From: Candidatus Woesearchaeota archaeon
GTDB lineage: Archaea > Nanobdellota > Nanobdellia > Woesearchaeales > ARS49
Assembly: GCA_023261345.1 (NCBI GenBank)
Contig: JAHFPE010000002.1
Location: 1-10,288 of the forward strand
Length of the DNA: 10,288 bases
Direction: 5' to 3'
The position numbers were made by a program, and so were the translations under genes. Under the pieces are notes generated by a model that had not been told where the DNA came from, did no database searches, and was given only the letters and a program-made list of their open reading frames with translations. Below, in pieces: positions 1-7,233 of the stretch. Numbering within the stretch: position 1 is the stretch's first letter; each line of letters begins with the position of its first letter.

Positions 1-2499
1 ATTTGTTACATTGTTAAATCCTCCAATTGCTGGGAAGACAAACAAGCTTAATCCGCTGTTTGGCGCTGGACTTGTTGAGACAAGTGTCGTTCCGCTTGGA
101 AATGGATCATCCACTGATACGTTGAACGCTGTGTCATCTCCAGTGTTATTTAGGAGGATGAAATATTGGATGTTTCCTCCTGCTTGCAGGGATGATGGAG
201 TAACTGATTTCGTTATTGTCACGTTAGCAATTCCTCGTACTGTTGATTGGTTTGTTAGGAACGAACTGTTCAACGACAGCATCAAGTTTTGCATTGTGAC
301 ATTTGCTGTGTTATTAATTACAGTTCCGTTTGTTGCGTCAGTTCTAATTGTTCCGGTAATGTTGAAGGTTATAGTTGAGTTTGGTGTGAAGTTTCCAAGG
401 ACAAACGTGTTGTTTCCAGTTGTTGAATTTGCTGGTGAAGAGTTCACAAAGATAAATTGTGCAGGATACGCAAAAATCAAGGTTGTGTTTCCCGCTGTAT
501 CATCACCATTGTTCGTCACACGTACTGTGTAGTTGAAGGATCTTCCACGTATCACTTGCGATGTACTCTCTGTACTCACGAGCGAAATTACAGGAATTCC
601 GTGCGCTCGTACACTTGCATTCACAATTGAAAGATTTGATTGCGTGAAGAAGTTGACAAACGTTACATTTGCAGTGTTGTTGAGCACAGTTCCGTTCACA
701 ATTGCTGTGCTAAGGTTCACTGTGATGTTCACAATGAACTGGCTGTTTGGACTTAAGTTTCCAATAATGAAGGTGTTGTTTCCAGAGCTTGCTGCTGGGG
801 ATGCAGTGTTAAATATAACTTGGGAAGGATATGTTTCTCCAAGTGTTGTGTTTACTGCAGTATCATCTCCAGTGTTGTTCACCAAGATTTGGAAGAGCAC
901 GCCACTTCCTCTGATTGCTTCAGATTGATTTGTTATTTTTGAAACAGTGAGCACTGCAAATCCAACTACTGTAGTATTTATTGTTGTAGGGAAGGTAATG
1001 TTTTGCACGCTGTTGTTGTCAACCATTGTTGCGTTGCTTGTCAGATTAAGTAACGTTCCATTTGTGCCAAAGCTCACGTTGAGAGTTACGTTAACAATAA
1101 ATGTCTTATTTAATGTCAAATTTCCTATTGTGAAGGTGTTGTTGCCAGAGCTTGCTGATGGTTGCGCTGTATCAAAGATTAAGTTTGCAGGGTACTGGAC
1201 ACGAAGGGTAGTGTTCACAGAAGTATCATCGCCTGTGTTGTTCACGAGGAATGAGTACTTAATTTGGCCAAGGCGTTTCACAAGCGAAGCATTGCCGAAT
1301 TGTGTTACAGCAAGTACTGGAATTCCTGTTACTATGAAACTCGCATTTACTGTGCCATTCCTTGTTGTTGCAAAATTGTCGCTAAAGTTGATGTTTGCTG
1401 TGTTATTGAGAACAATGCCCGCAAGTGTACTGCTTGTCGTGTTCACAGTGATGTTAATGATGAACTGGCTGTTCGGCGTTAAATTTCCTACTTGGAACGT
1501 TATGTTTCCAGATGCTGCTGCAGGACTTGCTGTGTTGAAAATCACGTTTGCAGGATACGATTCCTGAACTGTAACGTTCGATGCAGTGTCATCGCCAGTG
1601 TTATTAATCAAAATCTGGTAAAGCACACCACGACCGCGCACAACAACTGATGAATTCACAAGTTTGCTAAAGGTCAATGTTGGAATACCGTGCACTTGAA
1701 CAGAAACGTTTAGTGTTCCATTGCTTGTTACAAGGAAGTTATTTCCGAAACTGATATTTGCAGTGTTATTGATATTCGTTGCATTTGCTGTTGACGAAGA
1801 AACGTTCACAGTAATGTTGATGGTTAATGTTGAGTTCGGAGTCAGGTTGCCAACTTGGAATGTGTTGTTTCCTGATGCCGCTGCAGGAATTGCACTATCA
1901 AAGATGACTTGTGAAGGATAAAGTTCCACAATTGCAACGTTTGAAGCAGTTTCATCTCCCGTGTTATTCACGAATAAGCTGTAACGTAGTTGTCTTCCTT
2001 TGATGACTTCTGTCTGATTTGCAGTTTTGCTAAAGACAAGTATTGGAATGCCGCGAACTATAACTGATGCATTTACTGTAACATTTTGCATGAATGCAGA
2101 TGTATTTGTTGAGTTAATGATTGCAGTATTATTAAGAGGGGTTCCATTTGAGAACTGAACTGCGCTCACGTTGAGCGTCATGTTGATTATGATACTTTGG
2201 TTTGCAGCTATAGTTGAAAAAGTCCATAGTGCTTGGGAAGCAGTAGAACCAGCATCACTTGCTGGCGTACTTGTGTTCAATGTTGTGCCAGAAGGAATGG
2301 AATCATTAACTGTAATATTTATGGTATCTGGCCCGTTATTTGTGATGTTAATCGTGAAGTTCGCAAACCCGCCTTTCAGAACAAATGTACCCGTAGTATT
2401 TGTTTTAACTGCAGAAATAGCTCCCAAAACTGGCTGCGCAAGTAATGCAATGAGCAATACCATGCTAAGAACTACCAAGAACGTGCTATTTGATTTCAT
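1..2499 (-). CDS. Large secreted DUF11-repeat surface protein, C-terminus beyond the left edge
   Basis: The minus strand reads without a stop from the ATG at 2499 to base 1, giving 833 residues with the C-terminus missing. Residues 1-26 form a signal peptide (MKSNSTFLVVLSMVLL, then a small-residue region ending near PVLGA). There is no lipobox cysteine. The rest consists of about 121-residue repeats, each with a core like NNTGDDTASN, then an aromatic-Pro turn (YPxxVIF), a Gly-Asn-Asn-Thr-Phe segment, a GNLTPNS segment, an NNTAN segment and an RGIPxL linker. This matches the DUF11/TIGR01451 Ig-like beta-sandwich repeat of prokaryotic surface proteins. Asn and Thr are extremely abundant: I count 17 N-x-S/T sequons in the first 170 residues, which suggests heavy N-glycosylation. 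A role as S-layer, adhesin or stalk protein is inference. The start is supported by a strong ribosome site and a TATA box. It is transcribed in the same direction as the Rad50-like gene upstream but has its own promoter. Confidence 0.9.
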   Translation of the reverse strand, partial: MKSNSTFLVVLSMVLLIALLAQPVLGAISAVKTNTTGTFVLKGGFANFTINITNNGPDTINITVNDSIPSGTTLNTSTPASDAGSTASQALWTFSTIAANQSIIINMTLNVSAVQFSNGTPLNNTAIINSTNTSAFMQNVTVNASVIVRGIPILVFSKTANQTEVIKGRQLRYSLFVNNTGDETASNVAIVELYPSQVIFDSAIPAAASGNNTFQVGNLTPNSTLTINITVNVSSSTANATNINNTANISFGNNFLVTSNGTLNVSVQVHGIPTLTFSKLVNSSVVVRGRGVLYQILINNTGDDTASNVTVQESYPANVIFNTASPAAASGNITFQVGNLTPNSQFIINITVNTTSSTLAGIVLNNTANINFSDNFATTRNGTVNASFIVTGIPVLAVTQFGNASLVKRLGQIKYSFLVNNTGDDTSVNTTLRVQYPANLIFDTAQPSASSGNNTFTIGNLTLNKTFIVNVTLNVSFGTNGTLLNLTSNATMVDNNSVQNITFPTTINTTVVGFAVLTVSKITNQSEAIRGSGVLFQILVNNTGDDTAVNTTLGETYPSQVIFNTASPAASSGNNTFIIGNLSPNSQFIVNITVNLSTAIVNGTVLNNTANVTFVNFFTQSNLSIVNASVRAHGIPVISLVSTESTSQVIRGRSFNYTVRVTNNGDDTAGNTTLIFAYPAQFIFVNSSPANSTTGNNTFVLGNFTPNSTITFNITGTIRTDATNGTVINNTANVTMQNLMLSLNSSFLTNQSTVRGIANVTITKSVTPSSLQAGGNIQYFILLNNTGDDTAFNVSVDDPFPSGTTLVSTSPAPNSGLSLFVFPAIGGFNNVTN
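134..2340 (-). repeat. Array of seven ~363-base in-frame coding repeats (121-residue DUF11 units)
   Basis: A conserved 17-base core (plus-strand form near tcatctccagtgttatt, encoding the NNTGDDT motif) occurs at 134, 500, 863, 1226, 1589, 1952 and, diverged, 2324. The steps are 366, 363, 363, 363, 363 and 372 bases, all multiples of three. Repeat length is therefore nearly invariant over the central units, while the sequence between cores has diverged. The first unit (near 2324-2340) is the most divergent, with NNGPDT in place of NTGDDT. The seventh unit runs off the window. Confidence 0.9.
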
Positions 2500-2504
2500 A
2501 TTGT

Positions 2505-2513
2505 CCTCCCCTC
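2505..2513 (-). promoter_or_regulatory. Strong Shine-Dalgarno for the DUF11-repeat gene
   Basis: The minus strand reads GAGGGGAGG, then five bases, then ATG at 2499. This decides the start codon and shows that the gene has a leader, unlike several neighbours that appear leaderless. Confidence 0.8.
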
Positions 2514-2569
2514 TTTTTGCTGCGATTGTTAATCCTCGAATGTCCCTTATGTTTCGCTGAAAGTGTTTT

Positions 2570-2585
2570 ATTAATAAATCTTTCC
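2570..2585 (-). promoter_or_regulatory. Archaeal TATA/BRE promoter for the DUF11-repeat gene
   Basis: The minus strand carries GGAAAG followed by ATTTATTAAT (2579-2570), a BRE-like purine element next to a TATA box. Transcription would start near 2548, leaving a leader of about 50 bases that includes the ribosome site. It lies in the 151-base gap after the Rad50-like stop codon. Confidence 0.6.
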
Positions 2586-2650
2586 ATCCTGATTCGTCAT
2601 CTGAACGCTTCATCCATTGTTTTAGCAAGAAAAGTGCGAACAAGTATTGT

Positions 2651-4699
2651 TTAAGAAGAAACAGAACTCACTTGTGCTTCTTTTGCAACCCGCATTACGT
2701 GGTCCACAAATCCTTCCAGTTTTTGTTCGTGACTCACAATAATTACTTGACGAACGCCAAGTTGAAGGAGTACATCTCGCATTCGCTCAAGTTGTTCATC
2801 GCTAAATCCGTCAGTTGGCTCATCAAGAATTATCACATCTTTAGTTTGCATTGAATCAGTAACTTCATTTACAACTCTATTGAGTGCGAAACGATACGCA
2901 AGTGCCGCTGCAGTGCGTTCGCCCCCTGATAGGTCATCGATTGCCGTCTCAAATCCGTTTTGTGTTATGATAGGTGAGAATGAATCATCTAATCTTGCAG
3001 AAAGGTCAAGGGGTACAAGAACGCCAAACCATTGACTGAACAGCGAATTGAAATCTCCCCACACTCTGCTAAAGACGTGGCGTTCAACAGTTCCCATTAA
3101 TGGAACAAAGAAGTCTTCTAGCCATGAAAGTAATGATCGAAGTTTTGTGAGTCTATTTGAAAGTTGTTGTTTTTCTTTTACTTCAGTTGCAATAAATTCT
3201 CGTTGTTCAGTTAAGTTTCGTAAGTCCTGTCCTATTCTTGCATATTCTACTTCTTTTGCGTGTAGCTCGGTTGTGCATTGTTCGAGGCGAGTTTTTGTAG
3301 TGAGAAGTTCTTGTTCAACAGGAAGTAGCGTAGTCATTTGTTCGTTAAGTTCGTGACATTTTTTCTCGATAGTTTGGAGTAATTCTTTTGTCGCAAGTAC
3401 TGTTTCTTCAAGGCGCAAACAGAGTTGTTCTTTATCTTGAAGTGAGCTGCGTTTAAATGAAAGTTCGCGCAGTTGATTCTCTCGTGATCGTAATTCTTCA
3501 AGTTGTTTTTTTGCGAGGTCGCGAGAACTTGACAGAGTACTGAATGCTTGCTCGTGTTGTTTTAAGGACGTTTGCCACTGCCATAGTTGCTCGTCAGCAG
3601 AATTAACTATTGAACGCTTATGTTCTTGGGTAACAGATTGCAAACAGACTGGGCATTTGTCAAGTCCGAGTACTTGTTTTTTAACACTGGTATGATGTTG
3701 TATGTGGGTTCGTGCTTCAGCAAGCAATCCTGTGATTTTTGAAATTTCTGTTTCTGCTTTTGCAACTTGGTGTTGTACTGCATCTGTTGTGTAGGGCAAG
3801 GCAGAGAGTGCAGGGCTTGTAAGTTCTATGCGTAATTGTTTTGTGGCAGGAAGAATACGTGCGAGTTCGTCAGCGTGGCGTTGCAAAAATTCTTGTTTAT
3901 AACGATGTTCTGCTTCGCAACTAGTGAGTTCTGATCGTAATGCCATAAGAAGTTGCGTTTGATGTTCAAGTGTAATGCGTGCTTCTTTGCCTGCAAGTGC
4001 GCATTCTTGTAGCATTCGAAGATTGGATTCTAGGGACGAGAGCGTGTTTTTTTTTGCTGTTATCTGTTCATCAATTGTCAAAAGAAATTGTTGTTTTTGT
4101 GCCAAATCAGCAGTCTTGCCTTCCAAAAGACGTGCACGTTCACGAAGCGAGCGTATGTAGATTGCTGCGTTTTCTGCAATGCGTTTGTACTTGTCAATAC
4201 CAAATACTCTGCGCAACACATTCAAGCGTTCATCTGCAGGAGCGAACAAGATTGCTTTCATTTCTTCTTGTGGAGTGTAAACCGTGTAACGATAGAGTGC
4301 GTTTTTGCTTTTTGAGACAAGTTCACGAGGATACCCGAGTATGCCAAGAATGTGCGCTTTTAATTCAGTTGGTGTTAATTGCTGACTCAACCCGTGCATT
4401 GTTAGTATACATGTGTCTTGTACAATTCCTGTTTTTGTTGCGCGTAGAGCACGTTGAACAGTGATTTCTTGCGAATCAAGGGTAAAGATGAGTTCTACAT
4501 TTCCTCGCTGGCACCCATGACGGAGCAGTCCCTCGCTAGAAAGTTCGCCAAGCCCAAATAATGCGAATTCAATTCCGGCAAGAATCGTTGACTTCCCGCT
4601 TCCAATATCTCCCGCAAGAAGGACGCTACCGAGGGGAAATTGAACACGTGTATCAACATAACTTCGAATGTTTTGCAAACGAAGAGACTTCAAGATCAT
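2651..4699 (-). CDS. rad50: Rad50-like SMC-family ATPase with zinc hook
   Basis: A 682-residue ABC/SMC-type ATPase. The N-terminal lobe has MILKSLRLQNIRSY, Walker A GDIGSGKST (30-38) and Q-loop YTPQEEM (Q144). Coiled-coil arms run roughly 150-345 and 355-545 and meet at the zinc-hook motif CPVC (349-352). The C-terminal lobe has the ABC signature DLSGGERT (589-596), Walker B VIILDEP (D626/E627) and an H-loop histidine (H657 in IIVSHE). All motifs expected of Rad50 are intact. The arms are short: many archaeal Rad50s exceed 800 residues. In the known complex, Rad50 dimers with Mre11 nuclease tether and process DNA double-strand ends. No Mre11, HerA or NurA gene is visible within the window, although archaeal rad50 often adjoins mre11. 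The ATG at 4699 lies about 29 bases from a TATA box, so the transcript is probably leaderless. A related SMC-like nuclease subunit is the alternative identity. Confidence 0.9.
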   Translation of the reverse strand: MILKSLRLQNIRSYVDTRVQFPLGSVLLAGDIGSGKSTILAGIEFALFGLGELSSEGLLRHGCQRGNVELIFTLDSQEITVQRALRATKTGIVQDTCILTMHGLSQQLTPTELKAHILGILGYPRELVSKSKNALYRYTVYTPQEEMKAILFAPADERLNVLRRVFGIDKYKRIAENAAIYIRSLRERARLLEGKTADLAQKQQFLLTIDEQITAKKNTLSSLESNLRMLQECALAGKEARITLEHQTQLLMALRSELTSCEAEHRYKQEFLQRHADELARILPATKQLRIELTSPALSALPYTTDAVQHQVAKAETEISKITGLLAEARTHIQHHTSVKKQVLGLDKCPVCLQSVTQEHKRSIVNSADEQLWQWQTSLKQHEQAFSTLSSSRDLAKKQLEELRSRENQLRELSFKRSSLQDKEQLCLRLEETVLATKELLQTIEKKCHELNEQMTTLLPVEQELLTTKTRLEQCTTELHAKEVEYARIGQDLRNLTEQREFIATEVKEKQQLSNRLTKLRSLLSWLEDFFVPLMGTVERHVFSRVWGDFNSLFSQWFGVLVPLDLSARLDDSFSPIITQNGFETAIDDLSGGERTAAALAYRFALNRVVNEVTDSMQTKDVIILDEPTDGFSDEQLERMRDVLLQLGVRQVIIVSHEQKLEGFVDHVMRVAKEAQVSSVSS

Positions 4700-4722
4700 A
4701 CTGCAAGAAACGAACTGAAGCA

Positions 4723-4733
4723 GATTTTAAAGC
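4723..4733 (-). promoter_or_regulatory. TATA box for the Rad50-like gene
   Basis: The minus strand reads GCTTTAAAATC, centred near 4728 and about 29 bases before the ATG at 4699. This spacing predicts transcription starting at or within a few bases of the start codon. No Shine-Dalgarno sequence is seen before the ATG, which agrees with a leaderless message. Confidence 0.6.
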
Positions 4734-4870
4734 TAACGTTCACAAGGCGATATGGAAAAAATCCTTCTTGCGAGCGTGGGAAATCGTTACTGTGATGTAT
4801 TGTGAGACGCGAAGGCTAGCTTAGTGACTTGAAATGCGTAGTTCACATTGAGTTTGATATGAATTCCAAC

Positions 4871-5155
4871 TTACTTCAGATTTTTTCCTTTCGTTGGAAT
4901 AAAGAAGCGTTGGAGAACAGTTGCAAGACGCTCGCTTGAGCGCGAAGTATCCAGCAATTGTTCTTTATTTTTCATTTTTTCTGGAAGTCCGTTGTCTTCA
5001 AGATCAAGTGCGTGACAAAAGAGTGGGGGAAATAAGACGATTTCCTCTTCTTTTCCGCTGTTTCGAAACGTGAGTTTTACTACATCATCAGATGTCTTCA
5101 TGCCGACCTGTGAACCAGAAACAAGCTGAATGTCTACGAGATCTGTGAGTTGCAT
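4871..5155 (-). CDS. Orphan 94-residue protein of unknown function
   Basis: I do not recognise this protein. It begins MQLTDLVDIQLVSGSQVGMK. A charged Gly-Lys-Glu-Glu-Glu turn follows, then a hydrophobic stretch (IVLFPPLFCHAL), an acidic/lysine-rich region and a basic C-terminus. The alternation of short beta-like stretches in the first half and helix-like sequence in the second suggests a small soluble alpha/beta fold. No catalytic motif is evident. An in-frame ATG five codons upstream (5170) is possible, but the TATA box at 5186-5177 is only about 12 bases from it and 27 bases from the ATG at 5155, so I prefer 5155. It lies 171 bases upstream of the Rad50-like gene in the same orientation but has a separate promoter, so a functional link is only a possibility. 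Confidence 0.65.
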   Translation of the reverse strand: MQLTDLVDIQLVSGSQVGMKTSDDVVKLTFRNSGKEEEIVLFPPLFCHALDLEDNGLPEKMKNKEQLLDTSRSSERLATVLQRFFIPTKGKNLK

Positions 5156-5176
5156 TTCTATTCCGAGCATTAGTTG

Positions 5177-5186
5177 TATACTTAAA
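5177..5186 (-). promoter_or_regulatory. TATA box for the orphan 94-residue gene
   Basis: The minus strand reads TTTAAGTATA, centred near 5182 and 27 bases upstream of the ATG at 5155. The spacing favours leaderless initiation there rather than at the ATG at 5170. Confidence 0.5.
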
Positions 5187-5200
5187 TGTTACGCCCTTAC

Positions 5201-5245
5201 AGGAGCGATGAAGGAGTGAGGATAGAGTGAAGAAGGAGCGATGAA
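5201..5245. repeat. Direct 12-base repeat in a purine/pyrimidine-biased spacer
   Basis: AGGAGCGATGAA occurs at 5201-5212 and 5234-5245, 33 bases apart. The spacer between them is purine-rich on the plus strand and so pyrimidine-rich on the lgt sense strand. It lies just after the lgt stop codon and before the next promoter, so it could help end the lgt transcript. That role is a guess. Confidence 0.5.
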
Positions 5246-5258
5246 ACATGATAAGCTG

Positions 5259-6089
5259 CTATGCAGTAAACGAAGAACTTGAACGCCTCGCATACCAAAG
5301 TATTCCAACTCCGCCAATAATCATTCCAATATTAAGCAACTGTCCTAGCGTAAGAAAACCAACCATGATTTCTGGTTCTCGCACGAATTCCACAAGTGAG
5401 CGAAATATTGCGTACAGAATTAAAAACATGGCGAACGTTGTTCCTTTTGGGACATCACAAGATGAACCGTGAGAAGAATGAAAATAACTAGGAAACAAAC
5501 GAGGAAGATAACGAGGAGTATAACAAAGGATAACAAAAATGAGAATGTCATACGCTGCTTCATATAATTGGGAAGGATGACGAAAATCAACTGCAGAAGG
5601 GAATTGAACTGCCCAAGGTAATGATGTTATAGTGCCTGGCAATTCTCCATTAATGAAATTGCCAATTCTTCCAAACGCATTCGCAAGACTAATTGGCACA
5701 CAGAACACATCTGCAATTTCAAGAAAAGAGCGTTTTCGACTTTGGCACCACCACAAAACGACAAGGATCATACCAACAAGTGCGCCATGAAATGATAATC
5801 CTCCTTCCCAGATCGCAAAAATTTTGAGAGGATTTGCAAAATAATAAGACGGATGATAGAGCAAAACCTCTCCAATTCTTGCTCCAATAATCATGCTAAA
5901 TGTCATCCAAGAAAGTAATGAGTCAAGATCTGACAAGGAGAGCAATTTAGCAGAAATAGTGCCAAATAATATTCTTTTGCGCGCCCAATAGTATGTAAAC
6001 AAAAATCCCAGAACATACATCAATCCATACCATCGAATTTGCAACACTCCGAGATTCAAAAGTACTGGATTAAGATTATGCACCCACAT
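5259..6089 (-). CDS. lgt: Prolipoprotein diacylglyceryl transferase (Lgt)
   Basis: A 276-residue integral membrane enzyme. Lgt transfers a diacylglyceryl group (a dialkyl equivalent in an archaeon, by inference) from a phospholipid to the lipobox cysteine of prelipoproteins. Family landmarks are all present: HNLNPVLLNLG then IRWYGLMYVLGF at the N-terminus; IIGARIGE (67-74); IWEGGLSFHG with the conserved His101; the Lgt signature GRIGNFINGELPG (140-152) with Arg141 and Asn144; HPSQLYE (171-177); and FRSLVEFVREPE with Arg230 and Glu234, followed by LTLGQ. About seven membrane spans are expected. The ATG at 6089 is preferred because homologues start at this point, it follows the upstream stop codon (TAA at 6093-6091) by a single base, and an AGGTG ribosome site lies before it. 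An in-frame ATG 12 codons upstream would add an atypical extension. It is co-transcribed with the polytopic protein upstream. Canonical Lgt is uncommon in archaea, so acquisition from bacteria is plausible. Confidence 0.95.
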   Translation of the reverse strand: MWVHNLNPVLLNLGVLQIRWYGLMYVLGFLFTYYWARKRILFGTISAKLLSLSDLDSLLSWMTFSMIIGARIGEVLLYHPSYYFANPLKIFAIWEGGLSFHGALVGMILVVLWWCQSRKRSFLEIADVFCVPISLANAFGRIGNFINGELPGTITSLPWAVQFPSAVDFRHPSQLYEAAYDILIFVILCYTPRYLPRLFPSYFHSSHGSSCDVPKGTTFAMFLILYAIFRSLVEFVREPEIMVGFLTLGQLLNIGMIIGGVGILWYARRSSSSFTA

Positions 6090-6090
6090 A

Positions 6091-7044
6091 TTATGATTCC
6101 ACCTGATCACAAGAACAAACGCCAATCACATAAACACGTAGAAAAGAAAAAACGAATAACATCAATACTGCAGCAAGACTAATGCCAACAGTTCCATACG
6201 AACTAAGCAAGAAGAGTGCGAAATCAAGAGCAAGCAACAGTATAACAATAAAACAAATTGAGACGCGAACATCACGAGAATAAAGCAAACGAAGTCCCTG
6301 CAAAAAATTCATTGTTGTGTAAGAAAGAACTGCAATAACAAAAGATACAAATAGCAAAATCAAGAGCAAAAATCCAAGTGGATCAGTGACTTGCGAATGC
6401 ACTGCAAGTTCAACAACTTTGCTGCGTAAAGAAATAAGTAAATCAAGCACACCATACACTGCAAGCCACACAAAAAGCCAGCTATTCAGTTGTGCAAATT
6501 GCAAAATAAACCTTCTCCATTCTCGGATATTACTCACAGAAAAATAACGAAATGACTGGGAAAGTTCATCAGTTTTACAAGAAGCATCAGATTTGGAACG
6601 AACACCTCTCGCAATTTTTTTACACAACAGCCAGGCAGATCCTTCAACTACAACATACAAGAAGTATGAAACAAGCACAAGTAACAAGTACAACATGACA
6701 ACTTTTCCTGAATATGGCTCGACATCCGGCAGGAATAATTGTGATAGTACGCTAATCGAGAAACCGCGTTTTGCAATAAGCGAGCCAATCACAATTCCAA
6801 AAGCAACCAGTCTATCAAGAATTGGTTGTACAAAAATTCCAGTTAAGATCAAGAATGCTCCGTCGAGTATCATGCTAACGAGGAACAACCAACGCGAAGA
6901 GTTTATTGCTCGAATAGAAAAGGACAAGCTAAACACAAATGATTCAAAGACTGACAATCGAGCTTGATTTCTATTTTTATTCGTTGTTACGTTTTCATAG
7001 TTTGTCATGTTTTTAGCATTATTATTCAAGGAAATCACGTCCAT
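6091..7044 (-). CDS. Polytopic membrane protein of unknown function, co-transcribed with lgt
   Basis: A 317-residue protein I cannot assign to a family. The N-terminal 30 residues are polar and Asn-rich. Hydrophobic spans follow at about 52-75, 77-92 (weak), 115-139, 180-205, 222-245, 261-282 and 284-309, suggesting six or seven membrane segments. A charged Lys/Arg/Ser loop lies at 142-178, after Cys141-Lys-Lys. The C-terminus ends in a Cys-rich tail (VCSCDQVES). No catalytic motif of LspA, Lnt or a transporter is visible. Its stop codon lies one base before the lgt ATG, and the lgt ribosome site is inside its last codons, so the two are translationally coupled. The start at 7044 has a GGTGAT ribosome site ten bases upstream; the ATG at 7008 is an alternative. 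The tight coupling suggests a role at the membrane related to Lgt, but this is inference. Confidence 0.85.
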   Translation of the reverse strand: MDVISLNNNAKNMTNYENVTTNKNRNQARLSVFESFVFSLSFSIRAINSSRWLFLVSMILDGAFLILTGIFVQPILDRLVAFGIVIGSLIAKRGFSISVLSQLFLPDVEPYSGKVVMLYLLLVLVSYFLYVVVEGSAWLLCKKIARGVRSKSDASCKTDELSQSFRYFSVSNIREWRRFILQFAQLNSWLFVWLAVYGVLDLLISLRSKVVELAVHSQVTDPLGFLLLILLFVSFVIAVLSYTTMNFLQGLRLLYSRDVRVSICFIVILLLALDFALFLLSSYGTVGISLAAVLMLFVFSFLRVYVIGVCSCDQVES

Positions 7045-7072
7045 TCATGTGCACATCACCAAAATCTTTTTG

Positions 7073-7195
7073 TTACCCCATCAACGCCTGAGGAGTTGGT
7101 AATGGAAAAAGTACATCAAGATATACAATCATTAGTAGCAATAAAACAAGTACAATACATATTAATACAACAAACCCAACATCATCACGGTTCAT
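7073..7195 (-). CDS. 40-residue single-span membrane protein
   Basis: A small gene running ATG 7195 to TAA 7073. The protein begins MNRDDVGFVVLICIVLVLLL, continues with more hydrophobic residues through about residue 26, and ends in a short LFPLPTPQALMG tail. It is thus one transmembrane helix with a five-residue charged N-terminus and a Pro-rich C-terminus. An AGGA ribosome site lies about nine bases upstream. It sits 38 bases after the 45-residue gene and 28 bases before the polytopic gene, all on the same strand, as expected of an operon. No family is recognised. A small regulatory or assembly subunit of a membrane complex would fit. Codon choice (Val, Leu and Ile codons ending in T or A) matches its neighbours. 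Confidence 0.75.
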   Translation of the reverse strand: MNRDDVGFVVLICIVLVLLLLMIVYLDVLFPLPTPQALMG

Positions 7196-7233
7196 ACATT
7201 CTCTTCCTACAATCCCATAGGATCACTATATGC

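Noticed and set aside
11..2560. A chain of long plus-strand open frames (11-532, 533-928, 947-1567, 1721-1921, 2171-2560)
   Set aside because: They are antisense to the continuous repeat protein. Asn/Thr-rich codons on the minus strand rarely make stops on the plus strand. The plus frames are broken by stops at each unit and have no promoters or ribosome sites.
3979..4464. A 161-codon plus-strand frame inside the Rad50-like gene
   Set aside because: It is antisense to the coiled-coil part of a gene with all family motifs intact, and the translated product has no recognisable features.
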